This document shows positions 50,649 through 62,349 of a stretch of 64,000 bases of DNA, in pieces; position 1 is the first letter of the stretch, and the number at the start of each line of letters is the position of its first letter. The stretch comes from Metaphire vulgaris. Its lineage: Eukaryota > Annelida > Clitellata > Crassiclitellata > Megascolecidae. Position numbers and translations under genes: made by a program. Below the pieces are notes generated by a model. That model searched no databases and was not told the origin of the DNA. It was given only the letters and a program-made list of their open reading frames with translations. The stretch spans positions 5,819,075 to 5,883,074 of the forward strand of contig CM030853.1 in the NCBI GenBank assembly GCA_018105865.1, in the 5' to 3' direction.

Positions 50649-50825
50649 CAGGGATATTTCTAGGACTGTGAATTGGGGGGGGGGCGGCTGTCAACCTCAA
50701 ATTGGGGGTGTCCTGAGCTAATTAGTATGCATTTTGTATGCATACCATTGTCACATTACCAAATTTTGGGGGGTGTCGACCTCAAATTGGGGAGAGGGTG
50801 TTAAGGGGATGTAAAAATATCCCTG
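50649..50825. mobile_element. hAT-like MITE, CAGGGATATTT ends
   Basis: 177 bp with ends CAGGGATATTTCTAGG and AAAAATATCCCTG; flanks GCCACCAC and TCCACCAC match at 7 of 8. The interior repeats GTGTCGACCTCAAATTGGGG. A related, more decayed copy lies at about 62140-62327. Confidence 0.78.
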
Positions 50826-51448
50826 TCCACCACTCCCTTCTTGAAGAGCTTGCATTCATGAGCACCTGTGATATAACAGTCATTATTTTGCATGTTTCTG
50901 TTAAATATCCCCTCTCCCTTCACTTCTCATTTCCAATTTTGTCAGTCCACAAATTTAAAGATCTTTTTTTCATAGTTTACATTAAGACATCCAGTGACCA
51001 ACACAAGTTACAAAAACAACTCTTGCAGTTGTCATCTTCGTTTAATGAACAGTAAAACTAAATGAACTAATTTCAAACACTGTAATCGAGGCCGAGTAAT
51101 ATAATCAAAATTGATCCCACGCTGCAGAAAATAGGAATTGCAGTTAAAACCAGAAAAACATCAAAAGCAGCACTTAAAATATTGTCATACACAAGTACAC
51201 AAAACCATTGCATTTCTATACGAGTACACTGGATTGCAAATTAACACATGGATAGACAAAAAAGACAAGAACACAACTGCCCAAGTATGTACACTGTGAA
51301 TAGATAGGTTCCTTCAGCAATTCAACTTTATTATAATCTGAGCAGAACAACATAAGGCAAGCAACAGCTAGGAAAACGTTGATGCAATGCATAGTCTCAA
51401 GGTGAATAAACTCACAAAAATCTATTTAAAAACATAAAACTTAGTGTG

Positions 51449-51578
51449 ATTTAAAGTGGCTTAGGGGGCATTACTGCCTGCGTGAAAGCCACTAGGGGCG
51501 CCAACGGGGCTTGAACCTGCTCCGTCAGCCTACAGCCTACTGCTCCAGTGCGTAATCCACTCTACTATCTTCTGCCCT
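51449..51578 (-). mobile_element. tRNA-derived SINE, first family
   Basis: Minus strand: head AGGGCAGAAGATAGTAGAGT, B-box-like GGTTCAAGCCC, then CTAGTGGCTTTCACGCAGGC, as in the copy at 21262-21478. Confidence 0.7.
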
Positions 51579-52306
51579 ATTTGACAGAAATTTGCGTGGA
51601 AATGCCCCTTTGGAATAAAACCCATAAAGGGGGAATGAATCTAAAAGCATGCCTCAAGATCTAGAATTAGAATAATCTTGAGCATAAATTTTACAGGTTC
51701 ACAAAATCATAATGAAATGAAAGTTAGCTAAGGTGAAAAATATAAATGCAAAAAATAAATATATCTACAATACATTGTTAAAAGACATTAAATGCAGAGA
51801 ATGAAATCTTAAAACGCTAATAAAAATCATGATTTACTTGTTTTAATATTCATAAGCGATTCTGAAACACACATATAACATCAAGGTGGATGAAATTTCA
51901 CAAATCTAAAGGAAACAGTATGCCTACCCACAAATTTTCTTAATAATTTTCAAGCCAGAAAAATTAAAACAGAAACTCAGCATCAGATTTGTCAAAATTT
52001 GAACTCCGAAAGTTCCCTAAACTCATAGTAGGGTACTCAGATAAGATTTTGTAGGTAGAAAAAAACTCTGCAGGCAGTATAAACATAATGTTACAAGTAG
52101 AAAGACTGGTAACAAAAGAGTATGGCAGAAAAAATCAGTAGAGTTATCAGGCTGAACTGCAACTGTATGTTTCATATATTTCCAGTAAAACCACAAGAAG
52201 CCAAAAGAATAAATAACAAACCTAAGTGTTAACAAATAGTGTTCCTGACAATACAGCTACATCACACCACCAGCAGGTTATATGTTAAAAAGCAAAACAG
52301 CAAACT

Positions 52307-55300
52307 TCAACAGGAGCACGAACTACCACTCGCAGGCGTATCCTTTGCAACTGAAATGCCTGCGTTGGGTCGGCCTGCGGCCATCTTCGGCTCACACCAC
52401 TTGAACAAGTACTCGAACATCTCTTCAACGTTATCGCCAGTCAGGCTCGACGTCTCGAAGTACGGCGGCCGATCCGGGTGCGTTTTGTTAACCTCCTGCG
52501 CCAGGGTGAAGCCGTCCTCTATCGTGATGGCGGAACGTCCTTGAGACGCAACAAGATCTTTCTTCGTTCCGACTACCACGTTGCAACAGTCTTCGTTAGC
52601 AGCAGAAAGCAGCGGAATGAATACGGCTCTGTGGCACACAATACAAAACAGAATTGATGCATGCATAGGTAACAAGAAAGGTAAAGCTGCACCTATAGGC
52701 TCATTGCCCATAGGTAACGGTGCACCCATAGGCTACTTGCTTACAGTAGAACTTCGTTATATCGAACTCGCTTATATCGAAATCCCGTTTATATCGAAGT
52801 TTGAGCACCGGTCCCGCCAAAACAGTGTTAATGATACAGGAATCGGATATATCGAACCTCGGGGATATATCAAAGTATTTATCATGGCCCCATGAACTTC
52901 AATATAACGAGGTTCTACTGTATATATAAAGGTGCACCCATAGGTAAAGTTATACCCACCTTTAACTACAGCAATGAGTCTACTGGTGCACCATTATCTA
53001 TGCACAATAGGCACCAGTAGTAAGCAAATGATACATAATTTGAATTAAGCACTGCATGTGCTGTATGCTTCAGCAGTTGTGCAAATGTAAAAACACAACC
53101 TACTCCACATCAACAAAATATTTAGCTGGAAAATGGTAACGATCTATTTGAGTCAATAGAGTTCTATCGCGCCATCTCAATTGCTTAAGTCATCGGCAGA
53201 TGGCGCACCAAATCCAAGCTGAGTTCTATTCAGGCCAAGTCAAAAGAATCAGTCGGAAATCAATTGTCAGCAAGACCTGAGAGCATGAAACGAGTCTTCA
53301 TCGGTCATGTCAAACGCTAGAATTGCGGCACCAGCGCCCCGACAGTAGAAGTTGCTAAGACCCCGGAACTTTTCTTCGCCCGCCGTGTCCTGCGCCACAA
53401 AATCAGAAAAACGCACATTACCTCCAGAAATTAAACATCTGTTTCAATCCAGAACATCTCATATTTGCTCAGCTCCAGTGACAGCTCCACAGGGGGGCCT
53501 GTGCCACCCTACTGAGTGCCTGCCCCCAAGTGGTCCCCTGTTGGGATCCTATACTTAATGCTACATACATAACAACAAATGGTTGGCCCCCCATGATTAG
53601 AAGTTGCCACCCCAACGCCCCCCCACTTGCCAAATCCTAGAGCCGCCACTGCTCATCTCATTGAAACAAGAGCTTGCAGTCCAAGAATTGGAGTAATGTA
53701 GCAAAATCGGACTTTTGCACCAATTTAAAATATATGTAAAAAGATATACAAAGATATATACCATAAGTCTTATTTGAATTAATATGCAAAGAAAATTTAA
53801 TCTGTGGAAGGTAATCTGTATTAAATAAGCATAATTATTTGTCAATTCACAGCTATTGATTAAGAACACACAACTAGAACAGAGTTTTACATGACATCAA
53901 AATATCATGTTGGTTGTGAGTAATTTGTGCATTGGGTGTATGAATTGCACAACATACAGTTCAATAGGTCAAGGAGCTAAGCATACTGACATAGTCAGGA
54001 AAGGAATATAGTAAGCTATGCAAGTTGAAATATTTGCAAATTTCTTTTTATCATTCTGGAAATGGAAAACTGTGGATAATAATCGGATTTACATTTCAAT
54101 CAAGATTAAAAAACAATTGCAGTTTTAAGAAATAAATGGATCATTTTAAAATCAATTTGAAAAATAAATCAAATCATCAAATCACAAGTTGCAACACATA
54201 TGAAAAATTTCAACCAGCATTTTAAACAACATCAATTATTGCTTGTAAATTTTTCTATTTGACGTCAAGTTTTTTCGTATGCAATATGGTGCAGAATTTG
54301 TAGTCTTCAAATTAGAGATAGACAACTTAAATATGCCTATAGTAATGTTTCTTATCTATCAAGAAATAAGACAAAAGCTGTAGAAAAACATAATTACCCA
54401 TAATGCTATGTTATAGCCTTTCCAATTTTTTAAAGAAAAAGAGGCTCCTATGGTCTGCAAACAGTAAAAAACACCAAAAATGGAAATGCCAGACAATTAG
54501 TGAAAAAGTCAAATCCCAATAAATGAATACTAGCACTCAAATCACAAATGATGCCCTAAAAGCCAACTCAATATGTCAACTTATATAGCGCTTATTTAAA
54601 GTCAGGTTTAGCAAAGCGCTTTAACTGCTTTCATCAACCAGAAAAATTCATAAATAAAATAATAATTAGACATACATGATAATATTAACAGCTAAATCAT
54701 CCTCATAATATAATGAATCACTTATAAGATACTGCTCAAGATTCAGTAATAACTGTCCTATACCAAGTAGTATGTGAATAAAGTAAATTCATAAATGATG
54801 ATAAAATTATGAAATTTTTTAAAATGTTCAAAAATAATTAATTTTAATTACAAGAAGTCAGACTGAAAATACCTGTAACAGTCTTTTAAAATGTTGATCT
54901 CAGATAGTTAAATATCCACTGTAAATATTTGAAATATCAAAAATATTCATGCGATCGAGGGCAATTCACATGTTCACCTAAATAACAATTGATACCCGTC
55001 TACTCACCGCTATAGATTCTTGAAAATGTTTCTCAATATATCGATGTACCAATGTTGTTTTCCCTATGCTGGCTGAACCAAGAATCACAACTTTCAGATC
55101 TCTGCAACAGACACACAAATTTGCTAATAAGTTCTTAAACATTTTAAGCTTCGTTAACAAGTTTTAAATTTCAAATTAAACAAAAAAGATTCTCCTGTCG
55201 ATCATAGTGCAAACAACTTCATTCTATTGCTTCTACTATTGCTACAGCACTGTAACAATTACCTACTTGGTTAACAAACAGAGTCTCTAATTGTCTGGCA

Positions 55301-55763
55301 TTTCTGATGGTTCTCACACAGGACACACAGTGGTTCTCACAGGATATGCAGTGGTTCTAACAGAGAACATCATTGGTTCTCACACAGGATACACTAGAGT
55401 TCTCACACAGAGAAGCACAGTGGTTCTCATACAGGACATACAGTTGGTCTCACACTGAACAGATCATACTACTAAACCACTCCAAATTTAGTTATCATTA
55501 TTATTAAGCTCATCATCAACAACAACAGCATAATCATCTGTACTAGAAATTTATAGGCCTATACAGTGGTAGCGGTCCATACATCCGCATTCTTTTAAAA
55601 AATCAAGATAGTTCAGAGCTGGCTATTCATTTTAAAAATAGACCTGCAGATTAAATAATAGATAGAGATAAGGTAGACAAACGATAAGAGTTCGTTATAA
55701 GATAATCCTTCTGATAACCTACGGTTTCCTTTTATCAGCTGCTGTTGCACCGGTCGTCGCCAT
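52307..55763 (-). CDS. Rab20-like small GTPase, 5 exons
   Basis: Exons on the minus strand: 55763-55723, 55101-55008, 54454-54398, 53389-53277, 52628-52307; 627 nt, 208 aa, in frame at every junction. Order of motifs: start MATTGATAADKRKP, P-loop GSASIGKTT, switch I with TIGASFSLKNW, GYNIALWDTAGEE, FYCRGAGAAILAFD, guanine-specificity motif GTKKDL (for NKxD), FETSS (for SAK), and C-terminal CSC. The YCRGA block and the aromatic SLKNW switch I resemble Rab20; Rab24 is the next-nearest choice. Rab20 acts on phagosome and endosome maturation in vertebrates; the same role here is inference. The catalytic Gln of DTAGQE is Glu. The C-terminal Cys-Ser-Cys is a plausible double-prenylation site. A CAGTGGCGGCTCC-family MITE and a pogo-like MITE sit in its introns. 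Confidence 0.92.
52744..52920. mobile_element. pogo/Tigger-like MITE with TA duplication
   Basis: 177 bp with ends CAGTAGAACTTCGTTATATC and AATATAACGAGGTTCTACTG, flanked by TA on both sides. The repeated TTATATCGAA motif is characteristic of pogo-like termini. In a Rab intron. Confidence 0.82.
53476..53651. mobile_element. hAT-like MITE, CAGTGGCGGCTCC family
   Basis: 176 bp with ends CAGTGACAGCTCC and AGAGCCGCCACTG; flanks CTCAGCTC and CTCATCTC match at 7 of 8. Interior as in 44931. It lies 87 bases upstream of Rab exon 4 on the minus strand. Confidence 0.85.
55310..55465. repeat. GGTTCTCACACAGGA tandem repeat
   Basis: About five imperfect units of 25-33 bases containing GGTTCTCACACAGGA and CACAGT. 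A single further unit lies at 57693 (GGTTCTCACACAGGGCAG). In the first Rab intron. Confidence 0.8.
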
Positions 55764-56093
55764 ATTTATTTATCATCTGACAGACTGAAAGTCTGGCACA
55801 GAACAGAACCATTATAGTCTATGGTCTCTGTGCATGCAGGATATCTATGCACTCAGTTACGAGAGCACCTGCGAGGCTGCGAGTTGCAAGACTGCAAGTG
55901 CAACATTGAATGCCTATTGCCTAATCCAATCCTATCAATGAACATCTATGGCCCCACTATCATAATGCATAGATAATCGGCCGATGGCGCACTAAATCTA
56001 GTTTGAATAAGAGTCAGGGGAAAGGTTAGTCAATCTAGGGCAGTGGTTGGTCGGTGTTCTATCATCTATGTCGGTATCGGTATTCGGTATAGA

Positions 56094-56505
56094 GGTCGTC
56101 CATAAATTACGTCACGCGATTTTGGCACTTTTTTGACCCCCACGTAACGCGACGTAACAACACGTCAGACCCCCATTTTCGCCTTCCGAAAAGTCTTGAC
56201 AAGGGGTCGTCCATAAATGACGTTACGCGATTTTGGCAGTTCCCCCATCGTAACGCGTCATAACAAAAAGTCAGACCCTGCTAAAATATGACGTAGGCCT
56301 AACAAGATCCTTGTATTTTTTCCTCTCGAAAATTGTATTTTTCCCCTCTCCAAATATCCCTGACAAGCAAAAAAAAGGTCAAAGGTCATGACCTAATTTA
56401 TTTTTTTTGCGTGACGTCACATTTACGGACCCCCCGTCGTCACACTTCGTAACAGATGGCCGGACCTCCTCCTTCTAACCGCGTGACGTAATTTATGGAC
56501 GCCCC
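56094..56505. mobile_element. MITE with GGTCGTCCATAAATTACGTC ends
   Basis: Ends GGTCGTCCATAAATTACGTC and TGACGTAATTTATGGACGCC are inverted; a second internal start GGGTCGTCCATAAATGACGT lies at 56204, so the element looks partly duplicated. Contains the module TGACAAGCAAAAAAAAGGTC at 56361. The flanks repeat TCGGTAT. Confidence 0.78.
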
Positions 56506-57545
56506 ATATCGGTCGGTATTGTTAAAAATCGGTCCAGTATTTCCCCAATAAACACCAAACGTTGGGCCATTGCAGGGCCGACGCGTGTAAGTGCGGGCCA
56601 CATGGCGATATTGGCCGAAGACCCGCCAACAGATTTATGCCCACAGTGGGCCAATGAAGCTGGCCCAGACGCGGCCAGTCGACGCTTAATGCTTACCGGC
56701 GTAGTAATACGCACTATAGTTCCGGTGCACTATTTTAGCTGCTTAATCAAGTGTAAATCGACAAATAACAAATAATATTCTCATAAAGTTATAATTAATT
56801 ATACTTTTATTAATTATAAATTAAATTAGTGCATCATTGTTTTGAATAACACTTAATCATAACTTTTAGAAGTTTTTGTAATTCAAATAAATGTTACTGC
56901 GGGACTGATATATGGCCGCGATCTGCTTCTCTCGTTAAACGCTGTGAAGTGAGTTGAATTTATTTTTGTAACAAGTTCATTTTTAAAACAAATCTTGTAG
57001 TTCAATTGTCTGCATTAATGTGCGAGTGGTGAACTTTGCAATTTGAGGCTTCCTTTGAAACTTGACTTGGCTCTTAAAACATTGTCATGCGCTGTTGCGC
57101 CGCCACGTGATGGTATTTAGCGCGTACGTGATCTATAATTATAATTGTGGAGGGTGGGCGGAAACTGGCGATTAGAACCCATCGCTTACTGTTACACCTG
57201 TAATTCTCTGGTTTCTCTATTCACTGTTGTGTATAAAAGTGTAAGCATCTAGTTTCGGAAAGTCGTGTCAATGTGTTGCTGATATGTGTGGACTTGCATA
57301 AGACTATGCCATGCTTATGTACAGCCAGTTGGTGCAAAATATTGTGAAATGGGTTCAAAATTAAAAATGTTGGCCTGTAGTATAACAGCATTGAATGTCA
57401 GCTGGTCCAACAGATGCATTATGCAAATACAAGGAATTGCTTGAATAGACACAATTAGCTTGTTCTCCAGTTTGTTAACGGTAATTTTAAAAGCATTTTA
57501 CTATTCTTTCTTATATAGAGACTCATATAGAGACTCACTTATATA

Positions 57546-57677
57546 GAGAACAAGAAACACAAACAGAACTTTTTTATTGCAAGAGTGGTGGACAGATGGA
57601 ATGAACTGGATGAGAGGATAGTAACGGCTACAACTGTGAATGAGTTCAAAATAAACCTCAGTAGTTTAGGATATTAG
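57546..57677 (+). pseudogene. LINE ORF2 C-terminal fragment
   Basis: An open frame ending in TAG, with blocks FFIARVVDRWNELDE and TVNEFKINLSSLG. The pattern RVVxxWNxLPxxVVxAxTLNxFK is common at the C-terminal end of CR1-type reverse transcriptase ORFs. 5' truncated; not part of the DUF4806 gene as far as can be seen. Confidence 0.6.
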
Positions 57678-57804
57678 ATTGATCGGGAACAACAGTGGTT
57701 CTCACACAGGGCAGTCCCTAGAGAACCATCGTTATATATATTATTATATTATTTTGTATTAAATCAACATGCTGTCCAGTACTGTTGTGGATGTGTTGTT
57801 CCAG

Positions 57805-58818
57805 CATTTGTTACCTCTGAAGAGTACCGCATGATTTTTGCAAAATTAAATCGAATTGATTCCAAAATTGAGATATTGTCGCGGAGTGTCACTACACTTG
57901 TCAACAGAGGTGGAACAAGAGGCAGCAGCTTGGATGTTCCCACTATGCCTGAAGGAATGAAACTGCCAGCTGATGCAGTCAAAGATTTGAAGGATGCAGC
58001 ATCTTTTGTCAAGCAGAATGAGCAAGCTGGACAAGGCTTGGTTAGATGGTGTTAATTTTATTAACTGGTACAGTAAGATCCAGGTTGAGTGTGCCCCAAC
58101 ATTTCATCTCTGATGTTTATTTCTGAATAAATATTCAGATGTTTATCTCTTAATGGGCCTTCTGTTACCCTATTTGAGCCATTTAAATATGCAAAAACTT
58201 ATGTCTCAAATTAGCCTACCAAGATGTACTCTGCCGAGAACGTTGAACATGCCAGTAGACAAAATTTATACTTTAGCAAATGCTATCATGTATTGGATGT
58301 GTGTGTACATTACATGTAGCCTACCTAGTAAAATATGATGTACTTTATGAAGGTTTAACTGGAACTGTTTAGGCAAGATACTTGTCCACGTTTGAAGCGA
58401 CAAGTATCACCGATACAGTTAATGGTATGATGAAGGCGATTATGATGAACGAATTGTCCTGCCAATTCAACTGGGCTGGAAACAGGGGAAAGCACAGCTT
58501 CCAAGCACTGGGATTGTCACCTTCCATATGTGGTATATGCACTCTTTATTTTGTTTGCAGATTTCAGTCACAGTGGTTGTGTTTGTATATATTTGATAAG
58601 AGTTTGAGTCATTGCAATAGATTGCATTTTTTCACAATACATCTTCAAAACAGCTGTTACAGACAAACTCTATTTATTGACATGACTGTAATGGGCTTAA
58701 AACAATACAAAGTGATTTGCAGTTATGTGTAGGAAGTTGGTTAAACTAACAGACTATGCACCATATTGATTCCAGAGCAGCAAGCTAGAAGTCCAATTAC
58801 ACCAAACTCTTGATCCGT

Positions 58819-58865
<47 letters not shown>

Positions 58866-59397
58866 GCATGTATTATTACTGCTCACCCAAATATATGCTG
58901 ATGTCAGGCTTCATATTAAATTGACCAGTGCCAATATTTAGGTGTTATGTCTTTTGTTGTAATTGCTTGTACTGTGCAGCTCCTTCAGTTACTGTTGGGA
59001 CCATGGATAGTGTTGCTGCAATAGTGCAGGCTTCTAGTGACTTGTAAATACATTGACCAACTTGCTTGAGATACCAATCGTTAGCAGCTGTGGCTGGTAT
59101 GAGCTAATGCAGACGCATCTTCTTAGAGAAACTCAGAGCAGATTAGCATGTTTTACCATAGGTATACATCATCTAGAATGCAACTTTAGGGTGAATATTA
59201 CATGAGGTATTATTGAGAGAAAATTATTTGTATTTCAAATCAACAGTATTTGATGTCTCAATACTGTTGTCTAAGTTGCAGATGCTGTGCGAATTAACGA
59301 ACAAACGAGAGATACCGTCAACAGGCTGGCTGAAGATAAAATTAAGGTCTGGCTGAGACAGGCCGGGACAGAGATGGTGGTCGGAAACATTTTCTGA
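57805..59397 (+). CDS. DUF4806-domain protein, 3' exons (5' end not found)
   Basis: Three exons in frame: 57805-58040, 58373-58532, 59282-59397 (stop TGA). Together they give about 170 residues. The first (YRMIFAKLNRIDSKIEILS) is probably a short coiled coil; LPADAVKDLKDAASFV begins the DUF4806 region, continued by ARYLSTFEATSITDTVNGMM, SCQFNWAGNRGKHSFQAL and IKVWLRQAGTEM. The FNWxGxxGKxxF block is the family signature. DUF4806 proteins are common and often multicopy in invertebrates, and their function is unknown. The first exon begins in phase 2 after the acceptor TGTTCCAG, so at least one upstream exon must exist. An ATTAAA at 59566 is a possible polyadenylation signal. Confidence 0.8.
58821..58864. 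repeat. (AAT)n microsatellite
   Basis: About 44 bases of AAT repeat in the last intron of the DUF4806 gene. Confidence 0.95.
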
Positions 59398-60149
59398 CTT
59401 GCAAAGCAGTCATCTGATAAAAGACGTTTTGAACAACTTCCCTCAGACCAGGAGTCTGACAACAGTGTCGAATCTGATAACTGACCTACAGCTTCTGTTA
59501 AAACATTGTCACATATTTATTTATTACACGATATAGTGAAGAAATTGTTTAGAACTGGTCATTTTATTAAAATTAGTTGTTCTTTTGGACTTTCAATTTG
59601 ACTAGTTTTCATTGCTTTTTGGCAGACATTGTAGCCTTTTGTACTGTGCAGTCTGCAGCTGACCCCATGCACGCCACACATTGGGGCAAGAGATGACATT
59701 TCCTGGAAAATGCAAATACCAATATTTCACGCTAAAATTTGAAAACCTTGATAAAATACTAACTGTGACCATTGTGTTAAAATGTTTTTGCCTCCTGGAA
59801 AAATTTATGTTGCATAAACGTGATCATTGTGTTTTGCTCCTCCTGGTGAAAATTCTCGGTGCCCAGCAGCCCATGGTTGTAACCAATTAGTAAGCAAACT
59901 TAATATCTGTTTAAGAGGTTTCATTGTCGCTTGTATTTTTATAACATCTATACTAGTAAATCAGTTGAGGCTGTAGATGGCGATCAATAATTTTCATATA
60001 TTTTTGTTGTCAGATCTGATCAATAATTGATATGTGGCTGTTAAAATGTTGTACCACTTATGTGAAAGTGCCGTTAGCATTATTTTTTAGCATTATTTTT
60101 GTTCAAAAATTGTCACAGCAATTACGTTGATACATGTATCAGAATCAGT

Positions 60150-60429
60150 GTTTATTCTAGCCATCTTGATATTGTGGGGATTTTGAAAAATGGGGGGGAG
60201 GTCTGAGTCTCCAAAACCTTGACAAGCAAAACAGAAGATCATCCATCCTTCCTAATATCCTTTACCCTTCTCAAGTTCTCATTTTCCCTTCTCAAATGCC
60301 CTCAACCAAATAAATTGTCATCATCCTTACATTTTGCCCTCTCCAAAAAGCCCCCATCCTCACACTTTGGGGAAATTATAAAACTTTGGATGGGGGAATT
60401 CCCCCTCCCAGAGAAGGTCTAGAATAAAC
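60150..60429. mobile_element. MITE with GTTTATTCTAG ends, second copy
   Basis: Ends GTTTATTCTAGCCATCTTG and CTAGAATAAAC, related to 40763-40946 but longer. It carries TTGACAAGCAAAACAGAAGA (60219), a module copy missing from the shorter sibling. Confidence 0.7.
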
Positions 60430-60564
60430 ACAATCACAATTGATCATCGATCTTGCTTTTGAAGTTGTATGCTGACTATGTTTGTCATCGATTTAAAAAA
60501 ATTAATATGTTATGTTTTAGAAGTGAAGGGTGTGAGAGTTTATATATGGTAGGATGGTGCAGTA

Positions 60565-60880
60565 TAATATGCTCATTGAAGGGCCATTGAAGGCCGGATA
60601 CAGATACGAACTGAGGGCCCTTTGATGGCCGGGCATGTAGGGCCTTTTATAGGACCAATTTGCAAAATCTAAGGGACCACTGCAGATATGAATTTGCAGG
60701 GGGCCTTTATAGGGCCAATTTGCAAAAAATGACTGCAGATATGAACTGAGGGCCCGAGGGCCTTTATAGGACCAATTTGCAAAATCTTCGAGGGCCCACT
60801 GCAGAAAAATAGCAATTATTGACATTGGCCCCTCAAAAAAAAATTCATTGGCCATATGATAGGGCCAACAAACTGTGTTG
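60565..60880. repeat. Tandem array with GGGCCTTTATAGGACC units
   Basis: About four to five units of 55-65 bases sharing GAACTGAGGGCCC, TATAGGACCAATTTGCAAAA and CCACTGCAGATATGAA. Followed by GGGTCGGTATTGGC, also seen near 56040-56550, so it may be part of a larger dispersed repeat. Confidence 0.75.
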
Positions 60881-61070
60881 ATTGGGTCGGTATTGGCATA
60901 GCTAAATATTGCGATATCGGTAGTCGGTATTTTTTCCACGTCGACGTAACAGAGTATGAGATCTTCGCTGCCCACGTCAATTGCTGCAGGACGTTAACTG
61001 TCGCCGTTTTCTGAATTCTGATGCACGGTTACTCTCGTTTTCTTGTAAAGTCAACAATGCAAGGCGTGCA

Positions 61071-61200
61071 GGGCGGAAGATGGCAGAGTGGTTTACGCGC
61101 TGTAGCAGCTGGGTTCAAGTCCGTTAGCACCTCTAGTGGCTTTCACACAGGCAGTAAGCCAAATTTTAAACAACGCTAAGCCGCCTTCAGCAGACGTTTT
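61071..61200 (+). mobile_element. tRNA-derived SINE, first family, plus strand
   Basis: GGGCGGAAGATGGCAGAGTG (A-box TGGCAGAGTGG), B-box GGTTCAAGTCC and CTAGTGGCTTTCACACAGGC match the minus-strand copies at 21262 and 51449. The 3' end is truncated. Confidence 0.78.
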
Positions 61201-61747
61201 TGGGAAATAAGTACGGAGCGAATCCATATTATTACAATTACACGCCTGCAATTTCTGATTCTTGTCACAATGACCAGGCCTGCTCGCTCATAAAAATTTG
61301 CTACATAGATTGGCTAGACAAGACAGAACATAGGTCTATAATACCGTCTATTACTGCTAATGTGAAAACCCTGAAATCAGAAAATACCTCGGGCATGTAA
61401 TTGAAAGTGAGTAAATGAGTTGAAATGGGGAGTATATATATATACTGGTGGCACATGATGACATAATAATAATTGTCGTAAAGCAATTTCATACAAAGTT
61501 CTATCCTTAATGCCCTTTAATGCCTAGCCTAAACGGGTAATTATAACGATAAAAACGTTAAACAGAATAACGTTATGGCTGACTGATATCTTTTTATTTA
61601 GTTAATGATGTGCATGGTTACAATTTTCCGCTAGAAGATACAGCTTCAATGACAGGATGGCTCGAAATTCTCAAATTGGTTCCATCTTCAAAATTTGTTT
61701 AAAATTTATTTAATAACATAACTCGAGACAGTCTAAAGACGTAGATA

Positions 61748-61919
61748 CAGTGGCGACTGGGGGGTCCGTGTCCCCATATTGATTGTCTGGCCCCCAGTGA
61801 CCCCCTGGTGGGACCCTATACTTACAACTATACATACTATCAACAAATGGTTCGCCCCTATCCTTAGAAGTTGCAACACCAACGCACCCTCCACATGCCA
61901 AATCTTGGAGCTTCCACTG
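61748..61919. mobile_element. hAT-like MITE, CAGTGGCGGCTCC family, diverged
   Basis: 172 bp with ends CAGTGGCGACTGG and GAGCTTCCACTG and the family interior (GGGACCCTATACTTA, CAACAAATGGTTCGCC). Flanks match weakly; the most diverged copy. Confidence 0.75.
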
Positions 61920-62349
61920 CGTGCGTATATATATATATATAATATTAAGATCCTTGTTCTGTATGTCTGTTATCAAGATATTGGTTGACGAAGAAGCGTT
62001 TGACGAAGCGTACGTATATATATAGCGGATATATATATGATATATATATATATATATATATACACAAAAATACGTGTACAGCGTACAAATGGTCATATAT
62101 ATCAATATTGGGCTAAGTATAGGTATTATTAGTATTATTTTTTTCTAGGATTGTCAATTTATAGTGGGTGTCGTTATAATTCTGGGGTCTAGGATTGCCA
62201 ATTTAAAAGCCTGACAAGCAAAAAGGTCATCCCATATAGCTGAGGTTGGGGGTGTCGCGGTCTCAAACTGGGGAGAGGGGGGGTGTTGTTGTTGTTGGGG
62301 GGGGTTAGGGGTACTAAAAATATCCCTGTATATAGGCCTACACGTAGGC

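Larger units (their letters stand above)
47674..52306. other. Intergenic, between converging ANKRD26-like and Rab genes
   Basis: The two genes converge, so both 3' UTRs should lie here. Candidate plus-strand AATAAA hexamers occur at 48348-48353 and 49542-49547; a minus-strand AATAAA (plus TTTATT) occurs near 51327. It contains a MITE (48816-49026), a foldback element (50242-50571), a hAT-like MITE (50649-50825) and a SINE (51449-51578). 49050-50240 shows no gene I can support. Confidence 0.5.
55764..57804. other. Divergent region between Rab and DUF4806 genes
   Basis: The two genes are head to head. It contains a MITE (56094-56505), a GGGCCAATG-rich repeat block (about 56560-56690) and a LINE end (57546-57677). 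56700-57540 could hold the missing first exon(s) of the DUF4806 gene; I could not identify one. Confidence 0.5.
59398..62349. other. Intergenic repeats
   Basis: Holds a MITE (60150-60429), a tandem GGGCC-rich array (60565-60880), a SINE (61071-61200), a hAT-like MITE (61748-61919), AT-rich dinucleotide runs (61926-61942, 62030-62062) and a decayed CAGGGATATTT-type MITE (about 62140-62327). No gene seen. Confidence 0.55.

Noticed and set aside
57831..58055. ATG-initiated frame as the complete first exon of the DUF4806 gene
   Set aside because: The frame is open and coding-like upstream of this ATG back to a good acceptor at 57804, so the ATG is more likely internal.
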